A stretch of 51,514 nt of DNA from Lachnospiraceae bacterium (GTDB lineage Bacteria; Bacillota; Clostridia; Lachnospirales; Lachnospiraceae). The stretch lies in the NCBI GenBank assembly GCA_017479935.1, contig JAFVBO010000114.1, positions 1 through 51,514 on the forward strand, in the 5' to 3' direction. A model generated the notes under the pieces. That model saw only the letters and a program-made list of their open reading frames with translations. It was not told the DNA's origin and did no database searches. Positions 1 to 8,565 of the stretch are shown piece by piece. A program made the position numbers and the translations under genes. Every line of letters starts with the position of its first letter. The first letter of the stretch is position 1.

Positions 1-101
1 CAGCCTTCTTGGGCTCTCTATGTTCTCCCGCTGTTTCAGTCCAGACAGCGGAAACTATCTTTTTTCAAAAGGCAGGAAGGAATTCCCTTTTAGCTCCGTC
101 C

Positions 102-1082
102 TTAAGCGGCTTTCTTCGCCTCACGGTTGTGCAGCCAGGTAACCAGGATCGGGCAAAGGATAGCGGTAACGATAACGGCGCAGGTAACCTGTGCGGTAGC
201 CGCATCCGCGATACCCTTTAAGGAAGCATCAACTGCTGCAACGGCTACAGGAGTAGCAGCTGCGTTGCCGGCGGTGGTACCGATGGCGGCGCCAACTTCC
301 GGGTGAGCAATGCCCAGGCCCTTGACGGGCTGCAGAGCCTTGTATACATAGTAACCGACAAAACCGGTCAGCAGGCAGCAGACAACACCAAGAAGGATGC
401 CAGGGGCTCCGCCGACGATCAGGTTTCTCAGGTCAAGTCCCGCGCCCAGAGGGAACGAGAAGAAGGGGATCATCATGGAAGCACCGGGCTCGCAGAAATT
501 GCGGATGTCCTCATCCAGGTTTCCAAGGATGCAGCCGATGACGATCGGGATGACGCAGCCAATCAGCGCGTTGATCGGGATGTTGGCGATACCGCTGGCA
601 CCAAGGGCTACCATCGTGAAGAACGGACCATCGTTGATTGACAGGATGGAAACAGCACCGACGTCGGTGTTGTCGCCGTACTCACCGGCTAAGGATGCGT
701 ACAGACCGCCGTTGGAGTTGGCGATGGCTGCCACGATAGCCAGAGGGGTCAGGCCAAGAAGACCGTTGCCGCCAGTAATGACACTGATCAGAACGCCGAC
801 GATGATACCAACGCCAACCTTCACAACTGTCAGGATGACACCTTTGGCAAGGGGCACACCGGCTTTCTTGAAGTTGATCGTTGCACCGTTACAGAACAGG
901 AATACAGCCAGGATCGGCATAGCGCCGCTCTTCCACAGATGCTGGGTGAACGTGCCGTTAAACAAGCTATCTGCACCGTTCCACAGAATGTTTCCCCAGA
1001 ACGTGTTGATGACAGCACCAAGCAGCAACGGGACAACCATCAGGCCGCCGGGAATCTTTTTCACAGTTTTCAGAATTGGCAT
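102..1082 (-). CDS. kdgT: 2-keto-3-deoxygluconate permease (KdgT family)
   Basis: A 326-residue, strongly hydrophobic protein with about ten membrane segments, glycine-rich throughout. The start MPILKTVKKIPGGLMVVPLL and the later NSNGGLYASLAGEYG stretch are typical of the KdgT family of proton-coupled sugar-acid importers in the cytoplasmic membrane. The ATG is preceded by AAGGAGG at an 8-base spacing. It is the last gene of a minus-strand cluster with glycerate kinase, a LarA homologue and a DUF1537 kinase. That makes import of a sugar acid or hydroxy acid its likely job, not necessarily keto-deoxygluconate. The 127-base gap to garK contains two possible hairpins (GGAGCA/TGCTCC and TTCGCGGG/CCCGCGAA) that could tune its expression relative to the upstream genes. 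Family call is firm; substrate is inferred. Confidence 0.9.
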   Translation of the reverse strand: MPILKTVKKIPGGLMVVPLLLGAVINTFWGNILWNGADSLFNGTFTQHLWKSGAMPILAVFLFCNGATINFKKAGVPLAKGVILTVVKVGVGIIVGVLISVITGGNGLLGLTPLAIVAAIANSNGGLYASLAGEYGDNTDVGAVSILSINDGPFFTMVALGASGIANIPINALIGCVIPIVIGCILGNLDEDIRNFCEPGASMMIPFFSFPLGAGLDLRNLIVGGAPGILLGVVCCLLTGFVGYYVYKALQPVKGLGIAHPEVGAAIGTTAGNAAATPVAVAAVDASLKGIADAATAQVTCAVIVTAILCPILVTWLHNREAKKAA

Positions 1083-1209
1083 AATACATCCTCCTTACAT
1101 GTAAATAGTTTCGCGGGCTTCGTCTTCTCTCCTAATCTCCCGCGAAAAATGGGGGGAGCACCAACCCTCTTCTTATGGAAGCTGATGCTCCTTTGCCGTC
1201 CGCGTTTTA

Positions 1210-2352
1210 TTATGCGCGCGCGGCACTTTTGATGAGACGGAAAATATTGTCCACCGTGTACCCTAAGTTCGCCTCGCTGTTGTAACGGCTGACCGAAAAA
1301 TCTTCCGGCAGGCGGTTGATGGTAAACACGGAGGAAATCCCCATATCATACGCCTCATCGATATCCGCATCGGCTGCGCCGCCAACGATCACAGTCACAG
1401 GGACTGACTGCTTCTGTGCGCGTTTTGCCACGCCGATTACGACCTTGCCTCGAAGGCTCTGGGAATCTAACTTCCCTTCGCCCGTAAAGATCATGTCCGC
1501 ATCGGAGATGATCTTATCAAATCCGACGGTATCAAGGACCGTCTCAATTCCCATCTGAAGGCGGGAGTCAAAGAAGGCAATCATGCCCGCTCCCATCGCG
1601 CCGGCCGCGCCGCCGCCGGGCACTTCGCTTAAGTCCATGCCCTTGTCCTTCTTGATCACCTCGCACAGATTGATCATTCCCTGATCCAGGAACTCCACCA
1701 TTTCCTTGTTCGCGCCCTTCTGCGGCCCGAAGATGTAGGAAGCGCCGGTCTTTCCGTACATGGGGTTGTCAATGTCGCACATGGTGACAAACTCGATTCC
1801 TTCCAGAAGCTTACTTCTGCCGGAGAAATCGATGGCATCGATATCCTTTAACGTTCCGCCCGTGGGGACGAATTCACAGCCAACCTGATCTAAGAAGCGC
1901 ACGCCCACCGCCGCGGCCGCACCGCAGCCGCCGTCGTTCGTGGAGCTGCCGCCTAAGCCAACGATGATCTTCTTTACGCCTCTCTTCGCCGCGTCCAGGA
2001 TCAGCTGACCAACCCCATACGTGGTTGTCTTGCTGGGATCCTTGCGATCCTCCACAAGAGGAAGACCGGCCGCCGCCGCCATTTCGATCACGGCTGTCTG
2101 GCCGTTGTCGATCAGGCCGTAGAAAGAGGTCATGTCCTCAAAATACGGGTTCTTCACCGTAACCGTAATTCTGTCGCCGCCAAGCGCGGTCAGAAACGCA
2201 TCTACGCTTCCCTCACCGCCGTCCGCGACGGGGATGGACACGACTTCCACCTCCGGGAAGTGCTTTTTCGCCTTATCCTCCAGGATATCGCAGATCTTTT
2301 GAGAGCTTAAGGTTCCCTTGAAGGAATCAGGGATGCATACGATTTTCTTCAT
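1210..2352 (-). CDS. garK: Glycerate 2-kinase (GarK/GlxK family)
   Basis: A 380-residue protein starting MKKIVCIPDSFKGTLSSQ, the hallmark N-terminus of class II glycerate kinases. Further family stretches are PVADGGEGSVDAF, GLGGSSTNDGGCGAA and TGEGKLDSQSLRGKV. The family phosphorylates D-glycerate with ATP, mostly to 2-phosphoglycerate, feeding lower glycolysis. Length matches the family. The ATG has AAAGGA upstream and lies only 17 bases after the larA-family gene, so the two are co-transcribed and probably translated together. Next to a hydroxy-acid racemase, one attractive role is capturing D-glycerate formed by epimerisation or by sugar-acid breakdown; that link is inference. Confidence 0.93.
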   Translation of the reverse strand: MKKIVCIPDSFKGTLSSQKICDILEDKAKKHFPEVEVVSIPVADGGEGSVDAFLTALGGDRITVTVKNPYFEDMTSFYGLIDNGQTAVIEMAAAAGLPLVEDRKDPSKTTTYGVGQLILDAAKRGVKKIIVGLGGSSTNDGGCGAAAAVGVRFLDQVGCEFVPTGGTLKDIDAIDFSGRSKLLEGIEFVTMCDIDNPMYGKTGASYIFGPQKGANKEMVEFLDQGMINLCEVIKKDKGMDLSEVPGGGAAGAMGAGMIAFFDSRLQMGIETVLDTVGFDKIISDADMIFTGEGKLDSQSLRGKVVIGVAKRAQKQSVPVTVIVGGAADADIDEAYDMGISSVFTINRLPEDFSVSRYNSEANLGYTVDNIFRLIKSAARA

Positions 2353-2369
2353 GTTTTTTCCTTTCAGTC

Positions 2370-3653
2370 CTACAGAACGATCACGGAAACACCATCCGGA
2401 ATGACGGTGATGCCCGCATCCTTGATGCCCTTTGCTGCCAGTATCTCATCCGCCTTCGCGATGGCTTCCTCGATGGAATGCGCGGGAGTCATGTGCAGGT
2501 CGCGCACCATCTGATCATCCGCCTCGGAGATATAGATGACGGTGGCTCTTTCCATCAGACGGACAAAAATCTGCGACTGCCACTGATCCGGAATGGTCTC
2601 TTCCTTCGGGGTTGCCCGGAACTGCGCCATCAGCTTCTCGTTATCCGGCTCTTCCTTGAAGGTCTGGTAGAAACGAGGCGCGCCATGGCCATCCGTGGAG
2701 GATGCCACCATAATGATCACGCCGCCTTCATTCACGGTAGCTTCCGCCGCCGTCATGCCCTTTACGGCCTGATAGATATTCTGATCCAGCGGGTAACCGC
2801 CGTTCGTGGAAATAACAATGTCAGCCGGGATCTTGTCCACCTGGCAGTACTGCAGCAGGAAGTTGCGTCCGGCAATGTGCGCGCGGTCGCAGTCGCCTGC
2901 TACCGCAAACAGAACCTCATGCGCAGCGCTTACGACGACGTTGCAGATAAAGGCAAGGTGTGCGGCTCTGGCGGCGTACAGCATATCCTCGTGGATCGGG
3001 TTGCCGTCGATCACGCCGGTACGCGCAAACGGGCTGTCGATAAATTCCGCGTTGTGATTGTAGCAAACAGTCACGCGGCTGGCGATACCCGGAAGGATGC
3101 TCTTTCTGCCGCCGGAGAAACCAGCGAAGAAATGAGGCTCAATGAAGCCTTCTCCAACCAGAAGGTCTGCTTCATAGGCCAGCTTGTTGATGATCAGCTC
3201 ACCGCCGGACGGAAGCTTTCCAAGGTCTACCAGATTATCCTTATCGTCGCAGTCGTGGATCACGATCTTCTCGTTCTTGACGATCTCTTCGCCGAACTTT
3301 CCGACCAGCTCCTCCTTCGTCGTCGAACGATGCAGACCGGTGGAAATCAGAATGGTAATGTCCGCGTCAGGGTTGCCCTTGCGCACTTCCTCAAGAAGAA
3401 GCGGCATGATAATCTTGCTGGGAACCGGACGGGTGTGGTCGCTGGAGATGATGACAACTTTCTTCTTGCCGATGGCCATCTCAGACAGCTTAGGAGTTCC
3501 GATCGGGTGCTCTAAGGCTTCTTTGACCAGTTCGGTCTGTCCCTTCGTGGGAACATACTCGGTCATCTTGGATACCAGGCATCCTTTGAATCTTTCATCC
3601 GGAATATTCGCGGTTATATGGCCTTTTCCGTAAGGCAGCTGAAAACTTTTCAT
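2370..3653 (-). CDS. LarA-family nickel-pincer hydroxy-acid racemase/epimerase
   Basis: A 427-residue LarA-superfamily enzyme. With the ATG at 3651-3653 as start, the key residues fall at exactly the Lactiplantibacillus LarA numbers: His108 (GLHRST), His174 (EPHFFAG), Lys184 (SGGRKSILPG, attachment site of the nickel pincer nucleotide) and His200 (CYNHN, nickel ligand). The DHTRP motif is also present. A TTG six bases upstream is in frame but sits too close to the GGAGGG ribosome site; the ATG has a 7-base spacing. LarA relatives racemise lactate, malate or other 2-hydroxy acids, or epimerise sugar acids such as gluconate. The neighbours (glycerate kinase, DUF1537 kinase, KdgT permease) argue for a glycerate or sugar-acid substrate rather than lactate. 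Cofactor genes larB and larC lie 40 kb away in this window. Confidence 0.88.
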   Translation of the reverse strand: MKSFQLPYGKGHITANIPDERFKGCLVSKMTEYVPTKGQTELVKEALEHPIGTPKLSEMAIGKKKVVIISSDHTRPVPSKIIMPLLLEEVRKGNPDADITILISTGLHRSTTKEELVGKFGEEIVKNEKIVIHDCDDKDNLVDLGKLPSGGELIINKLAYEADLLVGEGFIEPHFFAGFSGGRKSILPGIASRVTVCYNHNAEFIDSPFARTGVIDGNPIHEDMLYAARAAHLAFICNVVVSAAHEVLFAVAGDCDRAHIAGRNFLLQYCQVDKIPADIVISTNGGYPLDQNIYQAVKGMTAAEATVNEGGVIIMVASSTDGHGAPRFYQTFKEEPDNEKLMAQFRATPKEETIPDQWQSQIFVRLMERATVIYISEADDQMVRDLHMTPAHSIEEAIAKADEILAAKGIKDAGITVIPDGVSVIVL

Positions 3654-3746
3654 AAACAATCCCTCCTTCTTCTAAAACATGTCGATCAAGTGAGTTTCAC
3701 AACCACAGCATTTACTATATTCATTTATCTCTAATACTATTGTTTC

Positions 3747-3768
3747 TGTGAAATGCATGTTTTTCACA
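3747..3768. promoter_or_regulatory. Inverted repeat TGTGAAA-N8-TTTCACA upstream of the larA-family gene
   Basis: A perfect 7-bp inverted repeat in the 220-base gap between the DUF1537 kinase gene and the larA-family gene. Related TTGTGAAA-type half sites occur at about 3696-3704 and at 5161-5173 (TGTG-TATTT-CACA), near the start of the operon. This looks like an operator for a dimeric regulator, but no regulator gene is adjacent. The function is inferred. Confidence 0.4.
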
Positions 3769-3873
3769 CATGGCTATTTTAACCAAACATTTAGATAAAT
3801 GCAAGTATTATTTTGCTGAATTACCCATAATCTTGTGCTTCAAAATCCCTTTTTTCGGATCCCCGGAAACCTG

Positions 3874-5103
3874 TTATCCAAAATTTTTCTCCTTCAGTTT
3901 TCGGAAGGCAAACAGGATCGCATCCTCCTCTCCGAAGGCGCCGGCTTTCGTGACAACCTTCAGGCCGTCTTTCTTTCCTCCCACCAGCTTCATCATGGGA
4001 AGACCAACCGTGATTTCCGAAAGAATGGTAGAGCCGTCGGACTCCAGATACGACATCAAGCCCATGGCTGTATCTCCGCCTGTCGCGAACACGCCGCTTA
4101 CATCGGCCCTGGAAAGAATCTCAAGTGCGGCCTGTCCCATCATCTTCTGGACAAACGCGCTGACCTCCCAGATCTCCATGCCAAGCTTCTTGCCAGCCTC
4201 CGCCGATTTATCCATCTCCGCACGGTCGTAGGAACTGCTGCTTAAGAGGATAGTATCCTCTCCCCTTCCAAGCGCTTCCACCACCTGGTCCACATAGGGC
4301 TTTAACGTGACCGAGCCGTCCAGAATGTGATGCACCGGGATCTGCACCAGCGTGGTGTTTTCCTCCGCCATGTGGAGCTGCCGGTTCGTGACCGCGCTGA
4401 CGCTGGCCACGATTCCGAGCGCGGGAAGCGTCGGGTTTTCAAGCTCCATAATGTTGTCCGCGATCGCGGCCGTGCCGATCCAGAGCACTTTTTTTCCTGT
4501 CTTCTTCGCCGCGGAAATAATGGTTCTTAAATCGACATCGGTTTTGGCGTCAAACACGAACACCCGCCCGGCGTCGAAAGGAAACTCTTTTTTCCGTACC
4601 TGATCCAGGCTTACATAGGTCACCGCTTCCTGGTAAACCTTCTGCAGGATCTTCTGCAGATTGTCTTCCCTGACCGGCTTTCTGGGGTCCTTCGCAATCT
4701 CGGTTTCCGTCAGGCGAACGCCGTTTAACTTGTGAATGCCGCCCTCGGTTGTGCGTCCCAGCGCCGGAAGCGCCGGTGCAAAGATGACGAGCTCACTTCC
4801 GTAGGCGTCATCCACGGCCTTGCTCTCCTCCGCCACATTCCCGCGAAGAGTGGAATCAACTTTTTTAATCACATAATCGTAGGACGCAAAATCGACGCTC
4901 TTTGCCGCGCCTGCCGTAACTTTCGCCGCCTCCTCCGGCGTCATGCCGCGGCTTTCCGTATCAATCACGACCGAACCCGATTCCTCCGGTATCGCCTTGC
5001 CCGCAAAAATAACACTGGTTAACAGGCCGCGGCGGCACATCTGCACGCCCGTGTCGTTTGCGCCTGTAAAATCATCCGCAATAATCAGATAATGTTTTGC
5101 CAT
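3874..5103 (-). CDS. Four-carbon acid sugar kinase family protein (DUF1537)
   Basis: A 409-residue protein beginning MAKHYLIIADDFTGANDTGV; the ADDFTGANDTG stretch is the N-terminal hallmark of DUF1537 kinases. GGDTAMGLMSYL and KAGAFGEEDAI near the C-terminus match the nucleotide-binding half. Characterised members phosphorylate D-threonate, D-erythronate or 3-oxo-tetronates. I chose the ATG at 5101-5103 because GGGAGGG precedes it; the longer frame back to 5172 lacks a good ribosome site. It is the first gene of the operon with larA-like, garK and kdgT. The usual partners (PdxA2-like dehydrogenase, class II aldolase) are absent here, so the pathway may differ from the known tetronate routes. 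Confidence 0.88.
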   Translation of the reverse strand: MAKHYLIIADDFTGANDTGVQMCRRGLLTSVIFAGKAIPEESGSVVIDTESRGMTPEEAAKVTAGAAKSVDFASYDYVIKKVDSTLRGNVAEESKAVDDAYGSELVIFAPALPALGRTTEGGIHKLNGVRLTETEIAKDPRKPVREDNLQKILQKVYQEAVTYVSLDQVRKKEFPFDAGRVFVFDAKTDVDLRTIISAAKKTGKKVLWIGTAAIADNIMELENPTLPALGIVASVSAVTNRQLHMAEENTTLVQIPVHHILDGSVTLKPYVDQVVEALGRGEDTILLSSSSYDRAEMDKSAEAGKKLGMEIWEVSAFVQKMMGQAALEILSRADVSGVFATGGDTAMGLMSYLESDGSTILSEITVGLPMMKLVGGKKDGLKVVTKAGAFGEEDAILFAFRKLKEKNFG

Positions 5104-5218
5104 TCTCTTTCCCTCCCGTTTGTAATAGTTACTGTTCCGATACGGCCCAGGAGCCGTATGTGTGTATTTCACAATCCAGCTTTTATATATGTGCCGGTTT
5201 TTGATATTTTTACTATTT

Positions 5219-5246
5219 ATTGTATGGGTTTTGACACAATTGTCAA
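5219..5246 (-). promoter_or_regulatory. Promoter of the sugar-acid operon (TTGACA-N16-TACAAT)
   Basis: Reading the minus strand, TTGACA (5246-5241), a 16-base spacer and TACAAT (5224-5219) form a near-consensus housekeeping promoter about 115 bases upstream of the DUF1537 kinase start. Its -35 box is separated by only four bases from the -35 box of the opposite promoter, as the palindrome-like TTGACACAATTGTCAA. A possible operator (TGTG-TATTT-CACA at 5161-5173) lies downstream of the start point. Confidence 0.65.
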
Positions 5247-5260
5247 CCCTCTTGTATGCT
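5231..5260 (+). promoter_or_regulatory. Promoter of the GNAT gene (TTGACA-N18-TATGCT)
   Basis: TTGACA at 5231-5236 and TATGCT at 5255-5260 with an 18-base spacer, about 70 bases before the GNAT start. It is back to back with the minus-strand promoter of the sugar-acid operon. Confidence 0.6.
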
Positions 5261-5332
5261 TTCTTTTCTTTCGATATACTAGGAGCAGGCTAAAAAGATC
5301 TTAAGGTCCGTACGCTTTTTTTGGGAGGTTTC

Positions 5333-6187
5333 ATGCAGATTCAGGTCACTCGTTCTGCCAGCCGCAGGCAGCAGAAAGGAATTGATGATTTATACAACAT
5401 TTGTCAGGAATACGATCCGGTATCCATTCGTCCGCTTTCGGAAGGCGCCGAGCCGGGGGAGGTTCTGACACTGCTTCTTTTGGAGCGCGGACAGGTTCTG
5501 GCGTTTCTTTCTGCCGAAGAAGACGGCGATGCGCTGGAGATCAGCGCCTTTACCCATCCGGCGTACAGAAAAAAAGGCCTGTTTACCAGGCTCTTACAGG
5601 AACTGTATTTGCAGTACCCCGGGAAGCACTTCTCCTCCCTCTATTTTCAGTGCGATGAAGGTAGCGCGGATACCATGGGGTATATCAAACACACCGGCTG
5701 CGATTTCATCGATCGGGAACATCTGATGAGCCGGGATATGGAGCAAGCAGAACCGATCTCGCACTCCGGCGCGGAACAGAATCCTCTGACTCTGCAAAGT
5801 TCCCGGGATCCTGCGCTCTTAGTTTCTCTGTACAGCCGGATTTTTTCGCATTCCGAAGAAGAGTCGGCATACATGGTGAACGCAGCCTTAGAGGAGGAGA
5901 AAATTCATCCGTATGTCTGTCTGCTGGACAACACTTATGCCGGTCTTTTCTTTCTGCAGACCGGAAAACGAAACTGTTACCTGTTCAGCTTTGGGCTACT
6001 TCCGGAATTCCGCGGCCGAGGGCTTTCCCACTCGATGATGGAGCTGGTTTTTTCCCAGGTACCGGATAGTTGTCTTTATCTCCTCGTGCAGGTAGCCGAA
6101 TCCAATGCGCCGGCGTTCGCCCTGTATCAAAGCTCTGGTTTCCGTCTCAAAGAAGCGCTTGCGCGGTACCGTTTGAATCTGAAATAA
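5333..6187 (+). CDS. GNAT family N-acetyltransferase (two GNAT-like halves)
   Basis: A 284-residue protein. The N-terminal half contains ISAFTHPAYRKKGLFTRLLQEL and the C-terminal half FGLLPEFRGRGLSHSMMELV. Both match the acetyl-CoA pyrophosphate-binding loop (R/Q-x-x-G-x-G/A) of GNAT enzymes, so this looks like a tandem-domain acetyltransferase acting on an unknown amine. The start is the ATG at 5333, six bases after GGGAGG; an in-frame TTG at 5321 overlaps the ribosome site and is rejected. The gene is monocistronic apart from the structured RNA that follows its stop codon. It diverges from the sugar-acid operon, but no functional link is evident. Confidence 0.82.
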   Translation: MQIQVTRSASRRQQKGIDDLYNICQEYDPVSIRPLSEGAEPGEVLTLLLLERGQVLAFLSAEEDGDALEISAFTHPAYRKKGLFTRLLQELYLQYPGKHFSSLYFQCDEGSADTMGYIKHTGCDFIDREHLMSRDMEQAEPISHSGAEQNPLTLQSSRDPALLVSLYSRIFSHSEEESAYMVNAALEEEKIHPYVCLLDNTYAGLFFLQTGKRNCYLFSFGLLPEFRGRGLSHSMMELVFSQVPDSCLYLLVQVAESNAPAFALYQSSGFRLKEALARYRLNLK

Positions 6188-6247
6188 ATGGATAGGCTGT
6201 CACTCTGTACATCCCCAGAAAAGCAACCGCATCGTTTTGCTTAAAAT

Positions 6248-6477
6248 CGAGTAGGGAGGATATCAATCCACCCTACTCGTATGCGCGGGCCGCCCGCCAC
6301 CGACAGGTGGCAATAACCTTTGGGCGGCCCTGTGCATAAAGTAAGAGCCCACTGGGCCCGGATCTTACTGGATTCGGCCTGGTGGGCTCTATTGTATGAT
6401 AGCACAGCGGGAGTTCGTATCACGAAGCTGTGCGTAGTGGCGATATCACATGATGTGGCGAAACCGTAAGGCTTTTT
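6248..6477 (+). ncRNA. Candidate structured RNA with several hairpins and a pseudoknot
   Basis: A non-coding stretch between the convergent GNAT and ackA genes. Hairpins in order: CGAGTAGGG/CCCTACTCG (6248-6256/6271-6279); a 15-bp stem 6281-6295/6322-6337 enclosing GCCACC-gaca-GGTGGC; a 20-bp stem 6344-6390; GCACAGC/GCTGTGC (6402-6408/6427-6433) enclosing TTCGT-atc-ACGAA. Loop bases TTACT (6365-6369) can pair with AGTAA (6340-6344) as a pseudoknot. Four pairs (6285-6333, 6353-6381, 6354-6380, 6361-6374) are G-U only if the plus strand is transcribed; on the minus strand they would be A-C mismatches. That favours the plus strand. Size and shape recall the clostridial raiA-motif RNA, but I cannot confirm this. 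No separate promoter is obvious, so it may be cut from the GNAT transcript. Confidence 0.6.
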
Positions 6478-7663
6478 ATACCAATGCAACCGTATCGCGG
6501 GCGATGGCCAGCTCTTCGTTCGTGGGAACGATCATCACCTTCACCTTGGAATCATCCGTCGTGATGACGCGCTCTTCGCCGCGGCAGGCATTCTTCTCAT
6601 CGTCAATCTCAACACCCAGGTAGCCTAAGTACTCGCAGATCGACTTGCGAAGGTGTGCATCGTTCTCTCCGGCACCGGCGGTAAAGCAGATGACATCCAC
6701 GCCGTTCATGGCAGCCACATAGGCACCGATGTACTTCGCTACACGATAGTAATAGGTATCCAGAGCGTCCTTCGCCTTCTGGTTGCCTTCCTTCACAGCC
6801 GCATCCAGATCACGGAAATCGCTGGATACGCCGGACATGCCCAGAACGCCGGACTTCTTGTTCAGAACGGTCAGCACTTCAGACAGGCTCATGCCGGTCT
6901 TGCCTGCGACAAACTCTAAGATAGCCGGATCCAGGTCGCCGCTGCGGGTTCCCATGATCAGACCTTCCAGAGGGGTAAGACCCATGGAGGTATCTACGGA
7001 CTTTCCGTTCTTCACTGCGCAGACGCTGGCGCCATTTCCAAGATGGCAAACGATTACCTTCAGATCTTCCGGCTTCTTGCCTAAGATCTCGGCTGCTCTC
7101 TTGGAGACATAGGAGTGGCTGGTTCCGTGGAAGCCATAACGGCGAACCGCGTACTTCTCATAGTATTCGATCGGAAGGCCATACAGGAAAGCCTTCTTCG
7201 GCATCGTCTGATGGAAGGCCGTATCGAACACGCCTACCTGCGGTACGCCGGGCATCAGCTTCTTGCAGGCGTCGATACCGATCAGGTTGGCCGGGTTGTG
7301 AAGAGGCGCAAGCTCATTGCATTTCTCGATCTGCTCCAGAACCTCATCCGTCAGAAGCGTGGAAGCGGCAAACTTTTCTCCGCCATGAACGACACGATGG
7401 CCAACAGCGCCGATTTCGCTTAAAGAAGAAATCACGCCGCAGACCGGATCCGTCAGATGCTGCAGCACCAGGCTGACCGCAGCCGTATGATCCGGCATGG
7501 GAGCCTCGATTTCAACCTTGTCCTTACCCGTCGGCTTGTGGGTCAGACGACCATCAATGCCAATTCTCTCGCAAAGACCCTTTGCCAGAACGTTCTCGCT
7601 CTCCGAATCAATCAGCTGATACTTCAGAGAAGAACTGCCGCAGTTAATTACCAGTACCTTCAT
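6476..7663 (-). CDS. ackA: Acetate kinase
   Basis: A 395-residue cytoplasmic enzyme that interconverts acetyl phosphate plus ADP with acetate plus ATP, the energy-yielding end of acetate fermentation. It starts [19 protein letters not shown]. Other family signatures are [42 protein letters not shown] and the FTAGAGEND stretch near the end. The ATG at 7661-7663 is chosen over an in-frame codon five residues upstream because GTGAGG precedes it at a good distance and the family begins here. The phosphotransacetylase partner is not adjacent; queH lies upstream on the same strand, 115 bases away. Confidence 0.97.
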   Translation of the reverse strand: MKVLVINCGSSSLKYQLIDSESENVLAKGLCERIGIDGRLTHKPTGKDKVEIEAPMPDHTAAVSLVLQHLTDPVCGVISSLSEIGAVGHRVVHGGEKFAASTLLTDEVLEQIEKCNELAPLHNPANLIGIDACKKLMPGVPQVGVFDTAFHQTMPKKAFLYGLPIEYYEKYAVRRYGFHGTSHSYVSKRAAEILGKKPEDLKVIVCHLGNGASVCAVKNGKSVDTSMGLTPLEGLIMGTRSGDLDPAILEFVAGKTGMSLSEVLTVLNKKSGVLGMSGVSSDFRDLDAAVKEGNQKAKDALDTYYYRVAKYIGAYVAAMNGVDVICFTAGAGENDAHLRKSICEYLGYLGVEIDDEKNACRGEERVITTDDSKVKVMIVPTNEELAIARDTVALV

Positions 7664-7778
7664 GCTTACAAACCTCACTTAAACTTATTTTCTAACGCCT
7701 TGTCTCCTTTTTGCGAAACAAAACAGCACTTCCCGTGCCAGTTTTTAAAAAAGGAGCCACGGACACACTACTTCCATA

Positions 7779-8447
7779 CTATATCTCTTTTCCGGCCGCC
7801 TGTAAAGAGTCAGCCTTCCTTTGATTCTTAGAAAACACACATCCGCAAAAATTTTGGCGGTAGAGCCCGTACTGTGCGGATAATTCGATGGACCTTTTAT
7901 AGCCGTTCTTCTTCTTAAAATCGCAGGGGAGCCACGGGACTCCGTACTCTTTTCCCAGCTCCTCCCCGATTTCATTCAGCTTTTCCGCATTTTTTAAGGG
8001 GCTGATGGTCAGGGTTGTGCTGAAATAATCCATGCCGGCTTCCTTGGCGGCTTTGGCCGTCTCGGATAAGCGCAGGGCAAAGCAGCGGAAACATCGCTCA
8101 CCCCCTTCCGGCACGGTTTCATACCCTTTGGCGATTGCAAAATAGCGCTCTGGCTGATACTCGCCCTCCACGATCTGAATAGGAAATCCTTCTCTCTTCC
8201 CCTCCCGGATCTCCGCGTTGTAGGCTTCAATCAGACGCTTTTCTTCTGCTGCCCGCAGGCGGTATTCCTCCTCCGGAAAGATGTTGGGATTGTAGTAAAA
8301 GACCGTCAGCCTGAACACGCGGCACAGATATTCCATGCAGTAGCTGGAACACGGGGCACAGCAGCTGTGCAGAAAAACGGCTTTTCCTTTGCTGGCCGGA
8401 TCGCCTATAATCGCTTCTAGTTCCCTTTGATAGTTTCTCTTATTCAC
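7779..8447 (-). CDS. queH: Epoxyqueuosine reductase QueH
   Basis: A 222-residue protein of the QueH (formerly DUF208) family, which reduces epoxyqueuosine to queuosine in tRNA anticodons. Cysteine motifs are clear: HSCCAPCSSYC near the N-terminus, then RCFRCFALRL and FCGCVF, fitting the iron-sulfur and metal sites of the family. YYNPNIFPEEEYRLR is also typical. I place the start at the GTG 8445-8447, six bases after AAAGGAG; a longer GTG frame places this ribosome site inside the coding region. It replaces the cobalamin-dependent QueG enzyme in many Firmicutes. Confidence 0.92.
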   Translation of the reverse strand: MNKRNYQRELEAIIGDPASKGKAVFLHSCCAPCSSYCMEYLCRVFRLTVFYYNPNIFPEEEYRLRAAEEKRLIEAYNAEIREGKREGFPIQIVEGEYQPERYFAIAKGYETVPEGGERCFRCFALRLSETAKAAKEAGMDYFSTTLTISPLKNAEKLNEIGEELGKEYGVPWLPCDFKKKNGYKRSIELSAQYGLYRQNFCGCVFSKNQRKADSLQAAGKEI

Positions 8448-8565
8448 GAGTGTCTCCTTTGTGTTACTATTCACGGGTCCTATGTCAAATCATGGCAGGC
8501 CTGCCCGTTTTTCCTCTTTTCAGACGAAACCCGTGCAGGCCTGATGTTAACTGACTATGTTTCCT

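Noticed and set aside
28-51. CCGCTGT/ACAGCGG hairpin near the left edge as a kdgT terminator
   Set aside because: Only 7 bp, no T-tract on the minus strand; it could belong to a gene beyond the window.
6241-6489. An 82-residue frame on the minus strand across the structured RNA region
   Set aside because: No start signal, and the region is dominated by RNA stems; coding is unlikely.
8494-8543. CAGGCCTG/CAGGCCTG repeat considered as the rpoD terminator
   Set aside because: Each arm is self-palindromic and no T-tract follows on the minus strand, so a terminator is not supported.
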